Positions 8,836-16,853 of a DNA stretch of 64,000 nucleotides are shown one piece after another. Positions within the stretch are counted from its first letter, which is position 1. Each line of letters opens with the position of its first letter. The position numbers and the translations under genes are program-made. The notes under the pieces are model-generated. The model ran no database searches. It was given only the letters and a program-made list of their open reading frames with translations, and was not told the origin of the DNA. The DNA is from Dechloromonas denitrificans (lineage in GTDB: Bacteria > Pseudomonadota > Gammaproteobacteria > Burkholderiales > Rhodocyclaceae), in contig NZ_CP075187.1 of the NCBI RefSeq assembly GCF_020510665.1, forward strand, positions 124,001 through 188,000. Reading direction: 5' to 3'.

Positions 8836-10188
8836 TCAGCCGGCCGGCTTGGGCTCTTCGTGATGAATCCGCTTGAGCGCGACCTGGCGCTGGATCTCGC
8901 GGAAATCCATTTCCCGGCCGTGCAGTGCGTAATGTTTGCGGATGCTGCCGAACACCTTTTTGGCATCCGGACTGCTCATTAGTTCTTCGGTATGGCGGTC
9001 GGCCAGCTCACGATCGCCGACCGAGAGTGCGGCACGCATCACATCGAGTCGCACTGTGGCGCTGAGTTCGGTGGCGAGCAAAGCCGGGCGAAGACCGGCA
9101 AAGCGTTTCTTGCCGCGATCCGGCGAGGCCAGCGCGAGCAGTGAAGCGTAGCTGCCCTGTTCGTTGAGGCTCAGGTTCTGCAATTCCGATTCGCGAATGC
9201 CGACCAGCACTTTTTCGGCGGTAATCAGGTCGCCGGCATCGACATAGCTGCGGGCCAGGGTCAGTTGGTCGTCGGCTGAAACGGCGCCGGGCATGGTGTC
9301 GTTGGCAATGACATCGGCCATCGCCGCCCGAGCCGCCTCGCTGTCGCCATTGAGCGTTGCCGCTTCGGCCAGCAGGCGCTTGCGGACATAGTTGCGCGGG
9401 GTTTTTTTGGCCACTTCATCGAGCACCTTCTGGGCTTCTTCGTGTTCGCCCTGGGCCATGCAGATGCTGGCCTTGATGTCCGAGGCATCAAAGAAGTGTG
9501 GCGTGCCGGCGACAACGCGATCAATTTCCTCGCGCGCTTCGGTCAGCCGGTTCTGCTGGTGCAGCGAGCGTGCCACGCCGGCTCTGGCCCAGGGGAAATC
9601 GTAATTTTCCAGAATCCGGCGATAAGCCGTTTCGGCCGAGCTTGAATCGCCGGTGGCGAGCAGCACTTCGGCTTGCTGGCGAAGAATTTCGAAACGGTAG
9701 GGACGGCCAGCTTCGCTATCGCGCTGCGCAGCCAGGATAGCCAGTGCTTTTTGGTATTCCTGCTGGCGTTTTTCCCGGTAATAAGCGGCGAAAAAATCCT
9801 TTTTCTGAACAATCCGATTGAGCCGCAAGAGCAGTTTGTCGGGCGAAAAAGGTTTGATGATGTAGTCGTCGGGCACCAGCTCAACCGCAGAAACCACCTG
9901 TTCGTAGGATTGTTCGCCGGTCACCATCATGAAGATGGTTTCGTCCGGCAGCAGGTTGAAGCGGCGCAATTCTTCGAGCAATTGCTGGCCGGAGCGACCG
10001 TCGCCGAGGATGTAGTCGCAGAGGATGATGTCCGGTACGTTGTTGCGAATGCGGTAGATCGCATCCTGGTAATTCGAGGCGAATTCGACGGCGAAGGCAC
10101 CGACCGTCTGGGCGATGCTGCGCAGCGCGTCGCGGGCCAGCGGCTGGTCGTCAATGACGAGAAAACGCTTTTTGCTGTAATCGCTCAT
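8836..10188 (-). CDS. Response regulator with C-terminal tetratricopeptide region
   Basis: Residues 1-125 form a receiver domain with Asp13-Asp14, the phospho-acceptor Asp58 (PDIILCDYILG), the conserved Thr in MMVTGEQS and the Lys in YIIKPFSP. A linker helix then leads to about 300 residues of helical repeats of the tetratricopeptide kind, for example AETAYRRILENYDFPWARAGVARSL followed by similar units. There is no DNA-binding domain, so output is probably protein-protein contact. The gene abuts the kinase-like gene upstream with no gap, forming a pair. Its target is unknown. It sits between cobQ and cobU without an obvious link to cobalamin. Confidence 0.85.
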   Translation of the reverse strand: MSDYSKKRFLVIDDQPLARDALRSIAQTVGAFAVEFASNYQDAIYRIRNNVPDIILCDYILGDGRSGQQLLEELRRFNLLPDETIFMMVTGEQSYEQVVSAVELVPDDYIIKPFSPDKLLLRLNRIVQKKDFFAAYYREKRQQEYQKALAILAAQRDSEAGRPYRFEILRQQAEVLLATGDSSSAETAYRRILENYDFPWARAGVARSLHQQNRLTEAREEIDRVVAGTPHFFDASDIKASICMAQGEHEEAQKVLDEVAKKTPRNYVRKRLLAEAATLNGDSEAARAAMADVIANDTMPGAVSADDQLTLARSYVDAGDLITAEKVLVGIRESELQNLSLNEQGSYASLLALASPDRGKKRFAGLRPALLATELSATVRLDVMRAALSVGDRELADRHTEELMSSPDAKKVFGSIRKHYALHGREMDFREIQRQVALKRIHHEEPKPAG

Positions 10189-10797
10189 CTACGGAATGAA
10201 CAACTCAAAACGAGCGCCGCCCAGCCGGCTGTCGTTGCTCAGGCGCAAGCTGCCATGCCGCTCCTGCCGGCAGTGCAGCCGGGCCAGCCGTTCGGCCAGC
10301 AGCAGCCCGGTCCCGCTGGAAGGTGGAAAATTGGCAAAGCCGGGGCCGTCGTCTTCGACCAACAAATGCAGGCCATCGCTGCATTCGCTGGCGGTCAGGC
10401 GCACTTGGCTGCGGGCAAAGCGGCCGGCATTTTGGACTGCGTTGCCGAGCATGTCGGTCATCAGGTCACGGTCCAGCGGCCAGGCATCTGGTGCCTGGCA
10501 ATCGATGCTCAGGGTGATGCCGTTGGCGGCAAGGTGGGCTTTCTGGGCCAGCCCGACTTCGGCACAAAGATCGCCAATGATGGTTGGTACGATGGCCAGT
10601 TGGGCGCCGTGGCGGAGCAGCCGATAGCTGGCGAGCGTGCGCGACAGGCGCTCGGCGGCCGCTTCAATGGCGTAGCGTGCCTCGCCGAGATCGATGCGGT
10701 GTTCGGCTTCGCGCGCGGCAATCAGCGCTTCGGCGACGAACAGCTGATTCTTGGTGTCATGGATGCCGGAGGCCAGAATGTCGAGCAAGCGCTGCAT
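10189..10797 (-). CDS. Small soluble histidine-kinase-like protein
   Basis: This 202-residue protein has no sensor or membrane segment. It opens with a DHp-like helix containing the H-box ASGIHDTKNQL, followed by an ATPase domain with the N-box MLGNAVQNAGRFA, G1 VEDDGPGF and G2 GTGLLLAERLARLH. It is therefore a minimal kinase (or phosphatase), probably acting on the adjacent receiver-TPR protein. A strong ribosome binding site (GGAGGAACC) precedes the ATG. The N-box ends ...GRFA rather than the usual KY/KH, so weak or altered catalysis is possible. Confidence 0.82.
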   Translation of the reverse strand: MQRLLDILASGIHDTKNQLFVAEALIAAREAEHRIDLGEARYAIEAAAERLSRTLASYRLLRHGAQLAIVPTIIGDLCAEVGLAQKAHLAANGITLSIDCQAPDAWPLDRDLMTDMLGNAVQNAGRFARSQVRLTASECSDGLHLLVEDDGPGFANFPPSSGTGLLLAERLARLHCRQERHGSLRLSNDSRLGGARFELFIP

Positions 10798-10832
10798 GGT
10801 TCCTCCGCCGCATTAAAGTACGAAGAATAACC

Positions 10833-11378
10833 CTACTTCAGTGATAGTGGCAGTCCGGCTGCAACCAGTGTGACGCGGTCGCAAACAGCGGCGACGCGTT
10901 GGTTGAGGCGTCCCTGTTCATCGGCGAACAGTCGGGAAACCGGATGCATCGGCACGATGCCCCAGCCGACTTCGTTGGAGACGAGGATGATGCGTCCGGG
11001 CAGGCCCGGCAGGCATTCGATCAGGCCGGCCGTCTCGCCGTCGAACAGCGGACAGTCGATGGCCTGGCCGGCTTCGGCCTGGGTGCCGGCCAGGCCGGCA
11101 AAAAGCAGGTTGGAAAGCCATAGGGTCAGGCAGTCGACCAGGATGCAGGTGTCCGGCGCGGCCAGTTCGCGCAAACGTTGCGCCAGGTGAAGAGTTTCTT
11201 CGGCACAGCCCCATTCGGCCGGGCGGCGGGCGCGGTGATGGGCGATGCGGCGCGACATTTCGCCGTCGCGGGGTTCGGCCGTGGCCAGGTAGACGACCTT
11301 GAGGCCGGATTCGGCTGCCCGTTTTTCAGCGTGAACGCTTTTGCCCGAACGGGCACCACCAAGAATGAGTTCTTTCAT
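10833..11378 (-). CDS. cobU: Adenosylcobinamide kinase / guanylyltransferase CobU
   Basis: CobU phosphorylates adenosylcobinamide and then transfers GMP to give adenosylcobinamide-GDP. The 181-residue protein starts with the P-loop GGARSGKS and has the guanylylated histidine region AHHRARRPAEW, the DCLTLWLSN motif and the SNEVGWGIVP motif. I chose the ATG at 11378 because the P-loop then begins about six residues in, as in the family; the upstream in-frame extension would run through the riboswitch region. It is transcribed away from cobT and is not led by the plus-strand riboswitch. Confidence 0.93.
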   Translation of the reverse strand: MKELILGGARSGKSVHAEKRAAESGLKVVYLATAEPRDGEMSRRIAHHRARRPAEWGCAEETLHLAQRLRELAAPDTCILVDCLTLWLSNLLFAGLAGTQAEAGQAIDCPLFDGETAGLIECLPGLPGRIILVSNEVGWGIVPMHPVSRLFADEQGRLNQRVAAVCDRVTLVAAGLPLSLK

Positions 11379-11424
11379 GGTCGGCACTTTAGGTGATTGC
11401 GCCGGGTCGCCGCAAGCCGGATAA

Positions 11425-11580
11425 TTCGGCCCGATTCGATGTAACGGAACACGGTGCAATTCCGTGGCGGGCCCGCCGCTGTAATCGGGGACGGATGTCG
11501 CGACAAACCACTGCCTATGGGGAAACAGACCCGGCGGGAAGGTGCGGCAAACGGCTGATCCGAGAGCCAGAAGACGTATC
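11425..11580 (+). promoter_or_regulatory. Cobalamin riboswitch upstream of cobT
   Basis: The plus-strand leader carries the AdoCbl riboswitch signature: ACGGTGCAATTCCGTGGCGG, a CCGCTGTAATCGGGGACG block, then CCACTGCC, TATGGGGAAACAGACC, GGCGGGAAGGTGCGG and a terminal GAGCCAGAAGAC. It lies about 100 nt before the cobT start. Together with the hairpin and T-rich tract that follow, it most likely attenuates the cobT-cobS-hemerythrin-cobC unit when B12 is abundant. Edges are approximate. Confidence 0.92.
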
Positions 11581-11619
11581 GAGTCAGTTTGGGCCGGAAG
11601 CCTGTGGACAGGGCTTCGT

Positions 11620-11663
11620 GGCGACGTTTTTGCAAACGTTGCCGCGAGGCCCTTTTGCTTTTT
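11620..11663 (+). terminator. Putative terminator in the cobT riboswitch expression platform
   Basis: A 10-bp stem (11620-11629 paired with 11634-11643, one G-T wobble, TTGC loop) stands just downstream of the riboswitch aptamer. It is followed by a T-rich tract interrupted by GC (11653-11663) and then the cobT ATG at 11681. This fits an intrinsic terminator under riboswitch control, though the T tract is 9 nt from the stem. Confidence 0.5.
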
Positions 11664-11680
11664 CGAACAGAAAGAATCGG

Positions 11681-12730
11681 ATGCATTCAAAATTCAATAT
11701 CACTCGCCCCGACCAGGGGCTGGCCGTTACGCTGCAACACAAAATCGACCAGAAAACCAAGCCGCTTGGCGCGCTTGGCCAGCTTGAAACGCTTGCCAGG
11801 AAAATCGGGCTGATCCAGCACAGCCTGACGCCGCAGCTCACGCAGCCGCAGATGCTGGTTTTTGCCGGCGACCATGGTGCGGCCAAGGCCGGTGTGTCAG
11901 CTTTCCCGCAGGAAGTGACCTGGCAGATGGTGGAAAATTTCCTGGCCGGCGGTGCGGCGATCAATGTTTTCTCCCGCCAGAACGGTATGGCGCTTTCCGT
12001 GGTCGACGCGGGGGTGGCCCATGAATTCGGTCGTCGTCCGGGTCTGATCGACGCCAAGGTCGCCGCTGGAACGGCCAGCTACATCGATGAGCCGGCAATG
12101 ACCCTGGCGCAATGCGAAGTGGCGATTGCCAGCGGCGCCGAGATCGTGCGCGGTCTGGCGGCGGGCGGTTGCAATGTTGTTGGCTTCGGCGAAATGGGGA
12201 TCGGCAACACGGCATCGGCGTCGCTGATTACACATTGTCTGACCGGGGTTTCGCTGGCCGAGGCGGTTGGCCGCGGCACCGGGCTGGACGATGCCGGCCT
12301 GGTTCGTAAACAGGCTTTGCTGGATAAGGCGTTGAGTCGTTACCGGGCCACCGGAGGCAGCGATGAAGCGCTCGCCGTGCTGGCCGAATTCGGGGGTTTC
12401 GAGATCGCCATGATGGTTGGCGCCATGCTGGCGGCGGCGGAAGCCAAAATGGTGTTGCTGATCGACGGCTTTATTGTCAGTTCGGCCGCGTTGACCGCAG
12501 CAAAGCTTTTCCCGGCATTGACCGATTACTGCATTTTCTGCCATCGCTCGGCCGAGCCAGGGCATCAGGCCCAACTGCGCGCAATGCAGGCCGAGCCTCT
12601 GCTTGATCTCGGCTTGCGGCTCGGCGAAGGTACCGGAGCGGCGCTGGCTTATCCGCTGGTCCGTGCGGCGCTGGCTTTCCTCAATGAAATGGCCAGTTTC
12701 GAGTCGGCCGGCGTGTCCGAGCAGGAATAA
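11681..12730 (+). CDS. cobT: Nicotinate-nucleotide:dimethylbenzimidazole phosphoribosyltransferase CobT
   Basis: CobT makes alpha-ribazole phosphate from nicotinate mononucleotide and the dimethylbenzimidazole supplied by BluB. The 349-residue protein has the family landmarks [46 protein letters not shown] and the catalytic glutamate near the C-terminus in [12 protein letters not shown]. The ATG at 11681 is the only sensible start, since anything upstream lies in the riboswitch leader. cobS follows after 6 nt. Confidence 0.95.
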   Translation: MHSKFNITRPDQGLAVTLQHKIDQKTKPLGALGQLETLARKIGLIQHSLTPQLTQPQMLVFAGDHGAAKAGVSAFPQEVTWQMVENFLAGGAAINVFSRQNGMALSVVDAGVAHEFGRRPGLIDAKVAAGTASYIDEPAMTLAQCEVAIASGAEIVRGLAAGGCNVVGFGEMGIGNTASASLITHCLTGVSLAEAVGRGTGLDDAGLVRKQALLDKALSRYRATGGSDEALAVLAEFGGFEIAMMVGAMLAAAEAKMVLLIDGFIVSSAALTAAKLFPALTDYCIFCHRSAEPGHQAQLRAMQAEPLLDLGLRLGEGTGAALAYPLVRAALAFLNEMASFESAGVSEQE

Positions 12731-12736
12731 GCCCCG

Positions 12737-13498
12737 ATGTTGAAGCGTGAGCTGGAATATTTTTTCGGGGCTATCCGTTTTTTCACCCGGCTGCCGGTAC
12801 CCGGCTGGGTTGGGCATTCGGCCGAGGCACTGAATTCAGCCGCGCGCTATTTCCCTGCCGTCGGCCTGCTGGTCGGCGGTATCGGGGCGCTGGTTTATCT
12901 CGGGGCGGCCTGGCTCTGGCCCAAGCCGGTGGCTGTCCTGCTATCGATGGCGGCGACGATTTATGCGACCGGGGCTTTTCACGAAGATGGCCTGTCCGAT
13001 ACGGCCGATGGCCTGGGCGGCGGTTGGGAAAAGCAGCGCATTCTTGAAATCATGAAGGATTCGCGGGTCGGAAGTTATGGCGTGGTAGCGCTGGTCCTGG
13101 CCTTGTCCGGCAAGTTCACCTTGCTGGTCGCGCTGGACGAAGCCCTGCTGCCTTGGGTGCTGCTCGCCGGGCATGCCGTTTCACGCTTTTGCGCAACGTC
13201 CTTGCTGGCGTGCATGGATTATGTCCGCGACGATGCGCTTTCCAAGGCCAGGCCGCTGGCCAATCGTCTTTCCTGGCCGGCCTGGCTGATGGCCGCGGGG
13301 TTTGCCTTGCTGCCTTTGGCCGGGCTGCCGCCGGTCAAGGCGGTGGCCGGGTGTTTGCTCGCTGCACTGATGACGGCTTGGCTGTCACGGCTTTTCATGC
13401 GCTGGCTGGGCGGTTATACCGGCGACTGTCTCGGCGCCACCCAGCAGTTGAGTGAAATTGCGTTCTATCTTGGCGTGCTGGCATTGTTGCCGGTCTGA
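12737..13498 (+). CDS. cobS: Adenosylcobinamide-GDP ribazoletransferase CobS
   Basis: CobS is the membrane cobalamin synthase that joins adenosylcobinamide-GDP to alpha-ribazole (phosphate). The 253-residue protein has the conserved FFTRLPVP near the N-terminus, the Mg-binding-type motif FHEDGLSDTADGLGGGW, then KDSRVGSYGVVALVL, and C-terminal GGYTGDCLGATQQLSEI. Five or more hydrophobic segments are visible. It lies 6 nt after cobT, so co-transcription is near certain. Confidence 0.95.
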   Translation: MLKRELEYFFGAIRFFTRLPVPGWVGHSAEALNSAARYFPAVGLLVGGIGALVYLGAAWLWPKPVAVLLSMAATIYATGAFHEDGLSDTADGLGGGWEKQRILEIMKDSRVGSYGVVALVLALSGKFTLLVALDEALLPWVLLAGHAVSRFCATSLLACMDYVRDDALSKARPLANRLSWPAWLMAAGFALLPLAGLPPVKAVAGCLLAALMTAWLSRLFMRWLGGYTGDCLGATQQLSEIAFYLGVLALLPV

Positions 13499-13588
13499 GC
13501 CGTCGGTAACGTTTCATGCAATCGGCTTATGTCGTTCGGCTTTGCTGTTGTGCGACAATGTGACGAAAAGTTAGAGGGCGGGTTTGGC

Positions 13589-14020
13589 ATGCATAAAAAT
13601 TACGATGCGGTAGTGTGGGACCCTGCCATGAGCGTCGGGCAGCCGCGTCTGGATTATGACCACAAGCTGTTCATCGGTTTCTTCAATGAAATGATGGCGC
13701 ACGCCGATGCCGACGTTCATTCGGAATTCATCTCCGGTTTTCTCGACAAATTCATGCGCTATGTAGGCGCTCATTTTGTTGAGGAAGAACGCTATATGAC
13801 CGATATTGCGTATCCCGGCGCCGAGGAGCATCGCCGTTTGCATAATGAAACGGTCGAGCAGCTGACGCATATTTTCGAACTGACCATTCTTGGCGAGCAG
13901 CGCGCCGTCAGCATGCTGGTCGACTTCATCGTCCAGGGTTACGAACATCACTTGCTGGTCGAGGATCGCAAACTGGCCGAATTTGTTCGCCTCCGCGCGC
14001 GGCCGATTCGCTACGCCTGA
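13589..14020 (+). CDS. Bacteriohemerythrin
   Basis: Hemerythrins bind oxygen at a di-iron site in a four-helix bundle. Starting at ATG 13589 (143 residues), the ligand pattern is complete: His in LDYDHKLFIGFFNEM, then HFVEEERYM (H..E), EEHRRLHNETV (HxxxH), and C-terminal YEHHLLVED (HxxxxD). The usual position-one His lies in the N-terminal part, where here DYDHK is the clearest. It sits 90 nt after cobS and 23 nt before cobC, inside the cobalamin unit. No promoter is obvious in the 90-nt gap. A link to the oxygen-dependent BluB reaction is only a guess. Confidence 0.85.
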   Translation: MHKNYDAVVWDPAMSVGQPRLDYDHKLFIGFFNEMMAHADADVHSEFISGFLDKFMRYVGAHFVEEERYMTDIAYPGAEEHRRLHNETVEQLTHIFELTILGEQRAVSMLVDFIVQGYEHHLLVEDRKLAEFVRLRARPIRYA

Positions 14021-14043
14021 CGCGTGAAATTTGTGGCGCCTGG

Positions 14044-14556
14044 ATGATTCTTCACCTTGTTCGTCATCCGCGGCCACGGGTCGAGGCCGGTATTTGCTAC
14101 GGTCAACTCGATCTGGCAGCCGAAAATGTCGAGGCCGCCGCGTGCGCCTTGCGTCCTCGCCTGCCGTCCGGCTTGCCTGTGTGGAGCAGTCCCTTGCAGC
14201 GTTGCCGGCATCTGGCCGAGGCCCTGCATCCTTCGCCCCGGCTTGATGCCCGTCTGGCGGAAATCAATTTTGGCGATTGGGAAGGTCGACCGTGGGATGC
14301 CATTCCGCGTCAGCAGATCGACGCCTGGGCGAGCGATGTCGCGCATTTCGTGCCGCCTGGCGGCGAGTCGCCGTTCATGCTGCAGCAACGGGCACTCGAT
14401 TTCGTGGCCGGGCTGGACGTGCCGGAAGCGGTGCTTGTCACGCACGCCGGGGTGATCCGGGTGTTGCTGGCACATTGGCGGAATTTGTCGCCGGAACGCT
14501 GGAGCGAACTGGTTTTTGACTACGGATCGCTGACGACGGTCGAGCTAGCCCGGTAA
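14044..14556 (+). CDS. cobC: Alpha-ribazole phosphatase-like histidine phosphatase CobC
   Basis: This 170-residue protein of the histidine phosphatase superfamily should remove the phosphate from alpha-ribazole phosphate or from cobalamin phosphate. The catalytic motif is LVRHPRPR (RHP in place of the common RHG), with Arg in WSSPLQRCRHLAEAL, Glu in RLAEINFGDWEGRPWD and the second His in VLVTHAGVIRVLL. Position at the end of the cobT-cobS unit supports CobC over other phosphatases. The next gene starts 10 nt downstream. Confidence 0.87.
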   Translation: MILHLVRHPRPRVEAGICYGQLDLAAENVEAAACALRPRLPSGLPVWSSPLQRCRHLAEALHPSPRLDARLAEINFGDWEGRPWDAIPRQQIDAWASDVAHFVPPGGESPFMLQQRALDFVAGLDVPEAVLVTHAGVIRVLLAHWRNLSPERWSELVFDYGSLTTVELAR

Positions 14557-14565
14557 AATACCGGG

Positions 14566-15663
14566 ATGCAAATATTCAATCCTCTGGGCGATGCCGTGCC
14601 GCTCGGCGAAGTTCGCCGGGTGCTGGTCATCAAGCTGCGCCATCACGGCGATGTGCTGGTCAGTTCGCCAGTGTTTTCGGTGCTCAAGGCGCATGCGCCG
14701 CAAGTCGAGATCGATGCGCTGGTTTATGCCGACACGGCCGAGATGGTGACTTTGCATCCGGCAATTGCGCAGGTTCACACCATCGACCGCAAATGGAAGA
14801 AACTCGGTATCGTCGGCCAGAGCAAGGCTGAACTGGCGCTCTACAACGCGCTCAAGTCCCGTGGTTACGACCTGGTCATCCACCTGACCGAACATTGGCG
14901 TGGGGCCTGGCTGTGCCGCCTGCTCAAGCCGCGCTGGTCGGTCGGGCCGTCGGTCGGTGGCCGGAGCAAGCGCTGGAAGCAGAGCTTTACGCATCTCCAG
15001 ACTGCGCCGCGCAATGCTTTCCGGCACATGGTCGAGGCCAATCTCGACGCGCTGCGCCGGATCGGCATTCAGCCGACGCCTGAAGAACGGCGCATGTGCC
15101 TGGTTCCGGGGCCGACGGCCGAAGCCAGTGTGGCGGCGCATTTGCAGGGATTCGGCCTGAATGGCGGTGATTTCATCCACATTCACCCGGCCTCGCGCTG
15201 GTTTTTCAAATGCTGGCCGGTTGAGCGCATGGTTGCGCTGATCAGCCGCCTGCAGGCCGAAGGTCATGCGGTGGTGCTGACGGCAGCGCCAAGCAAGGAT
15301 GAACAGGCCATGCTCGATGCGATCCAGGCCGCGCTGGAAAAGCCGGCTTTCAGCCTGTCCGGCGTGCTTTCGCTCAAGGAACTGGCGGCGTTGACCCAGT
15401 CGGCAAAGCTGTTTATCGGCGTCGACTCGGCGCCGATGCATATCGCTGCGGCCGTAGGCACACCAACCGTCGCGCTGTTCGGTCCTTCCGGTGACAAGCA
15501 GTGGGGGCCGTGGGGCATTCCCTTCCGCGTTGTCAGCAGTACCCAGCATCCCTGCCGGCCTTGCGGTATCGACGGTTGTGGCGGCGGCAAGCTCAGCGAT
15601 TGCCTGGTCAGCCTGGGGGTGGATGAAGTACTGGCGGCGGCTCACGAGTTGCTCGCGCTGTGA
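14566..15663 (+). CDS. GT9 lipopolysaccharide heptosyltransferase III-like
   Basis: Glycosyltransferase family 9 enzymes transfer heptose from ADP-heptose to the LPS inner core in the cytoplasm. The 365-residue protein has the N-terminal VLVIKLRHHGDVLVSSPVFSVL motif, a mid region HIHPASRWFFKCWPVERM typical of the RfaQ/HepIII branch, and the C-terminal GVDSAPMHIAAAVGTPTVALFGPSG signature with a Cys-rich tail. It opens the glycan operon, and its stop overlaps the next start (GTGA). Confidence 0.85.
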   Translation: MQIFNPLGDAVPLGEVRRVLVIKLRHHGDVLVSSPVFSVLKAHAPQVEIDALVYADTAEMVTLHPAIAQVHTIDRKWKKLGIVGQSKAELALYNALKSRGYDLVIHLTEHWRGAWLCRLLKPRWSVGPSVGGRSKRWKQSFTHLQTAPRNAFRHMVEANLDALRRIGIQPTPEERRMCLVPGPTAEASVAAHLQGFGLNGGDFIHIHPASRWFFKCWPVERMVALISRLQAEGHAVVLTAAPSKDEQAMLDAIQAALEKPAFSLSGVLSLKELAALTQSAKLFIGVDSAPMHIAAAVGTPTVALFGPSGDKQWGPWGIPFRVVSSTQHPCRPCGIDGCGGGKLSDCLVSLGVDEVLAAAHELLAL

Positions 15664-16820
15664 AGATCGCCATCGTTCGCCAGCGGTACAACCCGTTTGG
15701 CGGGGCCGAGCGCTTTGTCGAGCGGGCCTTGGCGGCGCTGGCGGCCGAAGGGGCGGAAGTCACGCTGATTACGCGCAGTTGGGATGGTGCGCCGCGTGAA
15801 GGGTTTCGTCAGGTGACCTGCGATCCGGCGTATTCCCGCTTGCTGGGTGGACGGGCGGCGCGCGACCGCAGTTTTGCAGCAGCGGCACAGCGCGAGATGG
15901 CGGTGGGGGCATTCGACATCACCCAGTCGCACGAGCGCATTCCCGGTTGCATGATCTTTCGGGCCGGCGATGGCGTGCATGCCGCATGGCTGGTTCATCG
16001 GGCGCGCATTCTTGGGCCATTGCAGCGTCTGATGCAGCGTTTCTCGCCCTATCACCGTTATGTTTGCGTGACGGAACGGGCGATGTTCGAACATCCGGCC
16101 TTGTGCCGCGTGATCTGCAATTCGCAGATGGTGGCCGATGAAATCAGACGTTTTTACGGTGTCGACCGCAGCAAGCTCGCAGTAATCTACAACGGCGTCG
16201 ATACGGCGGTGTTTTATCCCGGGCTGGCTGACGAATTCCGTAGTGCAACCCGCGCCGCAGCCGGGATTCCGCAGGATGTGCCGGTGCTGCTTTTTGTCGG
16301 CAGCGGTTTTGAACGCAAGGGCGTGCCGCAGTTGTTGCGCGCTTTTGCTGCGGCCCGGCATGCGACGGCGCATCTGGTGGTGGTTGGCGCCGACCGCAAG
16401 CTCAAGACCATGCGGGCGCTGGCCGGCTCGCTCGGTTTGGGCGATCGCGTTCATTTCACCGGCCCGCTCAAGGATGTGCGCCCGTGGTACGGCGCGGCGG
16501 ACGGTTTTGTCCTGCCGACGCTGTACGACCCTTGTCCGAATGCAGCGCTTGAGGCGCTGGCTTGCGGCTTGCCGATTGTCACCTCGACGACCTGTGGTGC
16601 TCAGGAATGGGTACAGGCCGGGGTGAATGGCTGGGTGGTCGATGCCGTTGATCGGGCCGAACTGTCTGCCCGGCTCGACGACCTGTGCGTATTGGCCGGT
16701 AACCAGACGGCGCGTGCGGCGGCCCGGGCCAGTGTCGAGGCGCTGACCCTGCCGGCGATGGCCGACCGGCTGCTCGCCCTTTACCGTTCGCTCAGTCCCG
16801 CTCCGGTCGGGCAGGTATAA
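15660..16820 (+). CDS. GT4 LPS core glucosyltransferase, WaaG-like
   Basis: The 386-residue GT4 (GT-B fold) enzyme starts with GTG at 15660 inside the previous stop codon. MKIAIVRQRYNPFGGAERFVE is a WaaG-type opening. VLLFVGSGFERKGVPQLLRAF and DPCPNAALEALACGLPIVTS give the donor-binding Lys/Arg and the EX7E-type region. WaaG adds the first outer-core glucose to heptose II. Placement between a HepIII-like enzyme and msbA supports a core function. Confidence 0.82.
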   Translation: MKIAIVRQRYNPFGGAERFVERALAALAAEGAEVTLITRSWDGAPREGFRQVTCDPAYSRLLGGRAARDRSFAAAAQREMAVGAFDITQSHERIPGCMIFRAGDGVHAAWLVHRARILGPLQRLMQRFSPYHRYVCVTERAMFEHPALCRVICNSQMVADEIRRFYGVDRSKLAVIYNGVDTAVFYPGLADEFRSATRAAAGIPQDVPVLLFVGSGFERKGVPQLLRAFAAARHATAHLVVVGADRKLKTMRALAGSLGLGDRVHFTGPLKDVRPWYGAADGFVLPTLYDPCPNAALEALACGLPIVTSTTCGAQEWVQAGVNGWVVDAVDRAELSARLDDLCVLAGNQTARAAARASVEALTLPAMADRLLALYRSLSPAPVGQV

Positions 16821-16853
16821 TCACGGGTTCTACTTTTCGCATCAGGGATTTGC

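Noticed and set aside
11393..11680. A longer CobT starting near 11393
   Set aside because: This stretch is the cobalamin riboswitch and its expression platform; CobT homology begins at the ATG at 11681.
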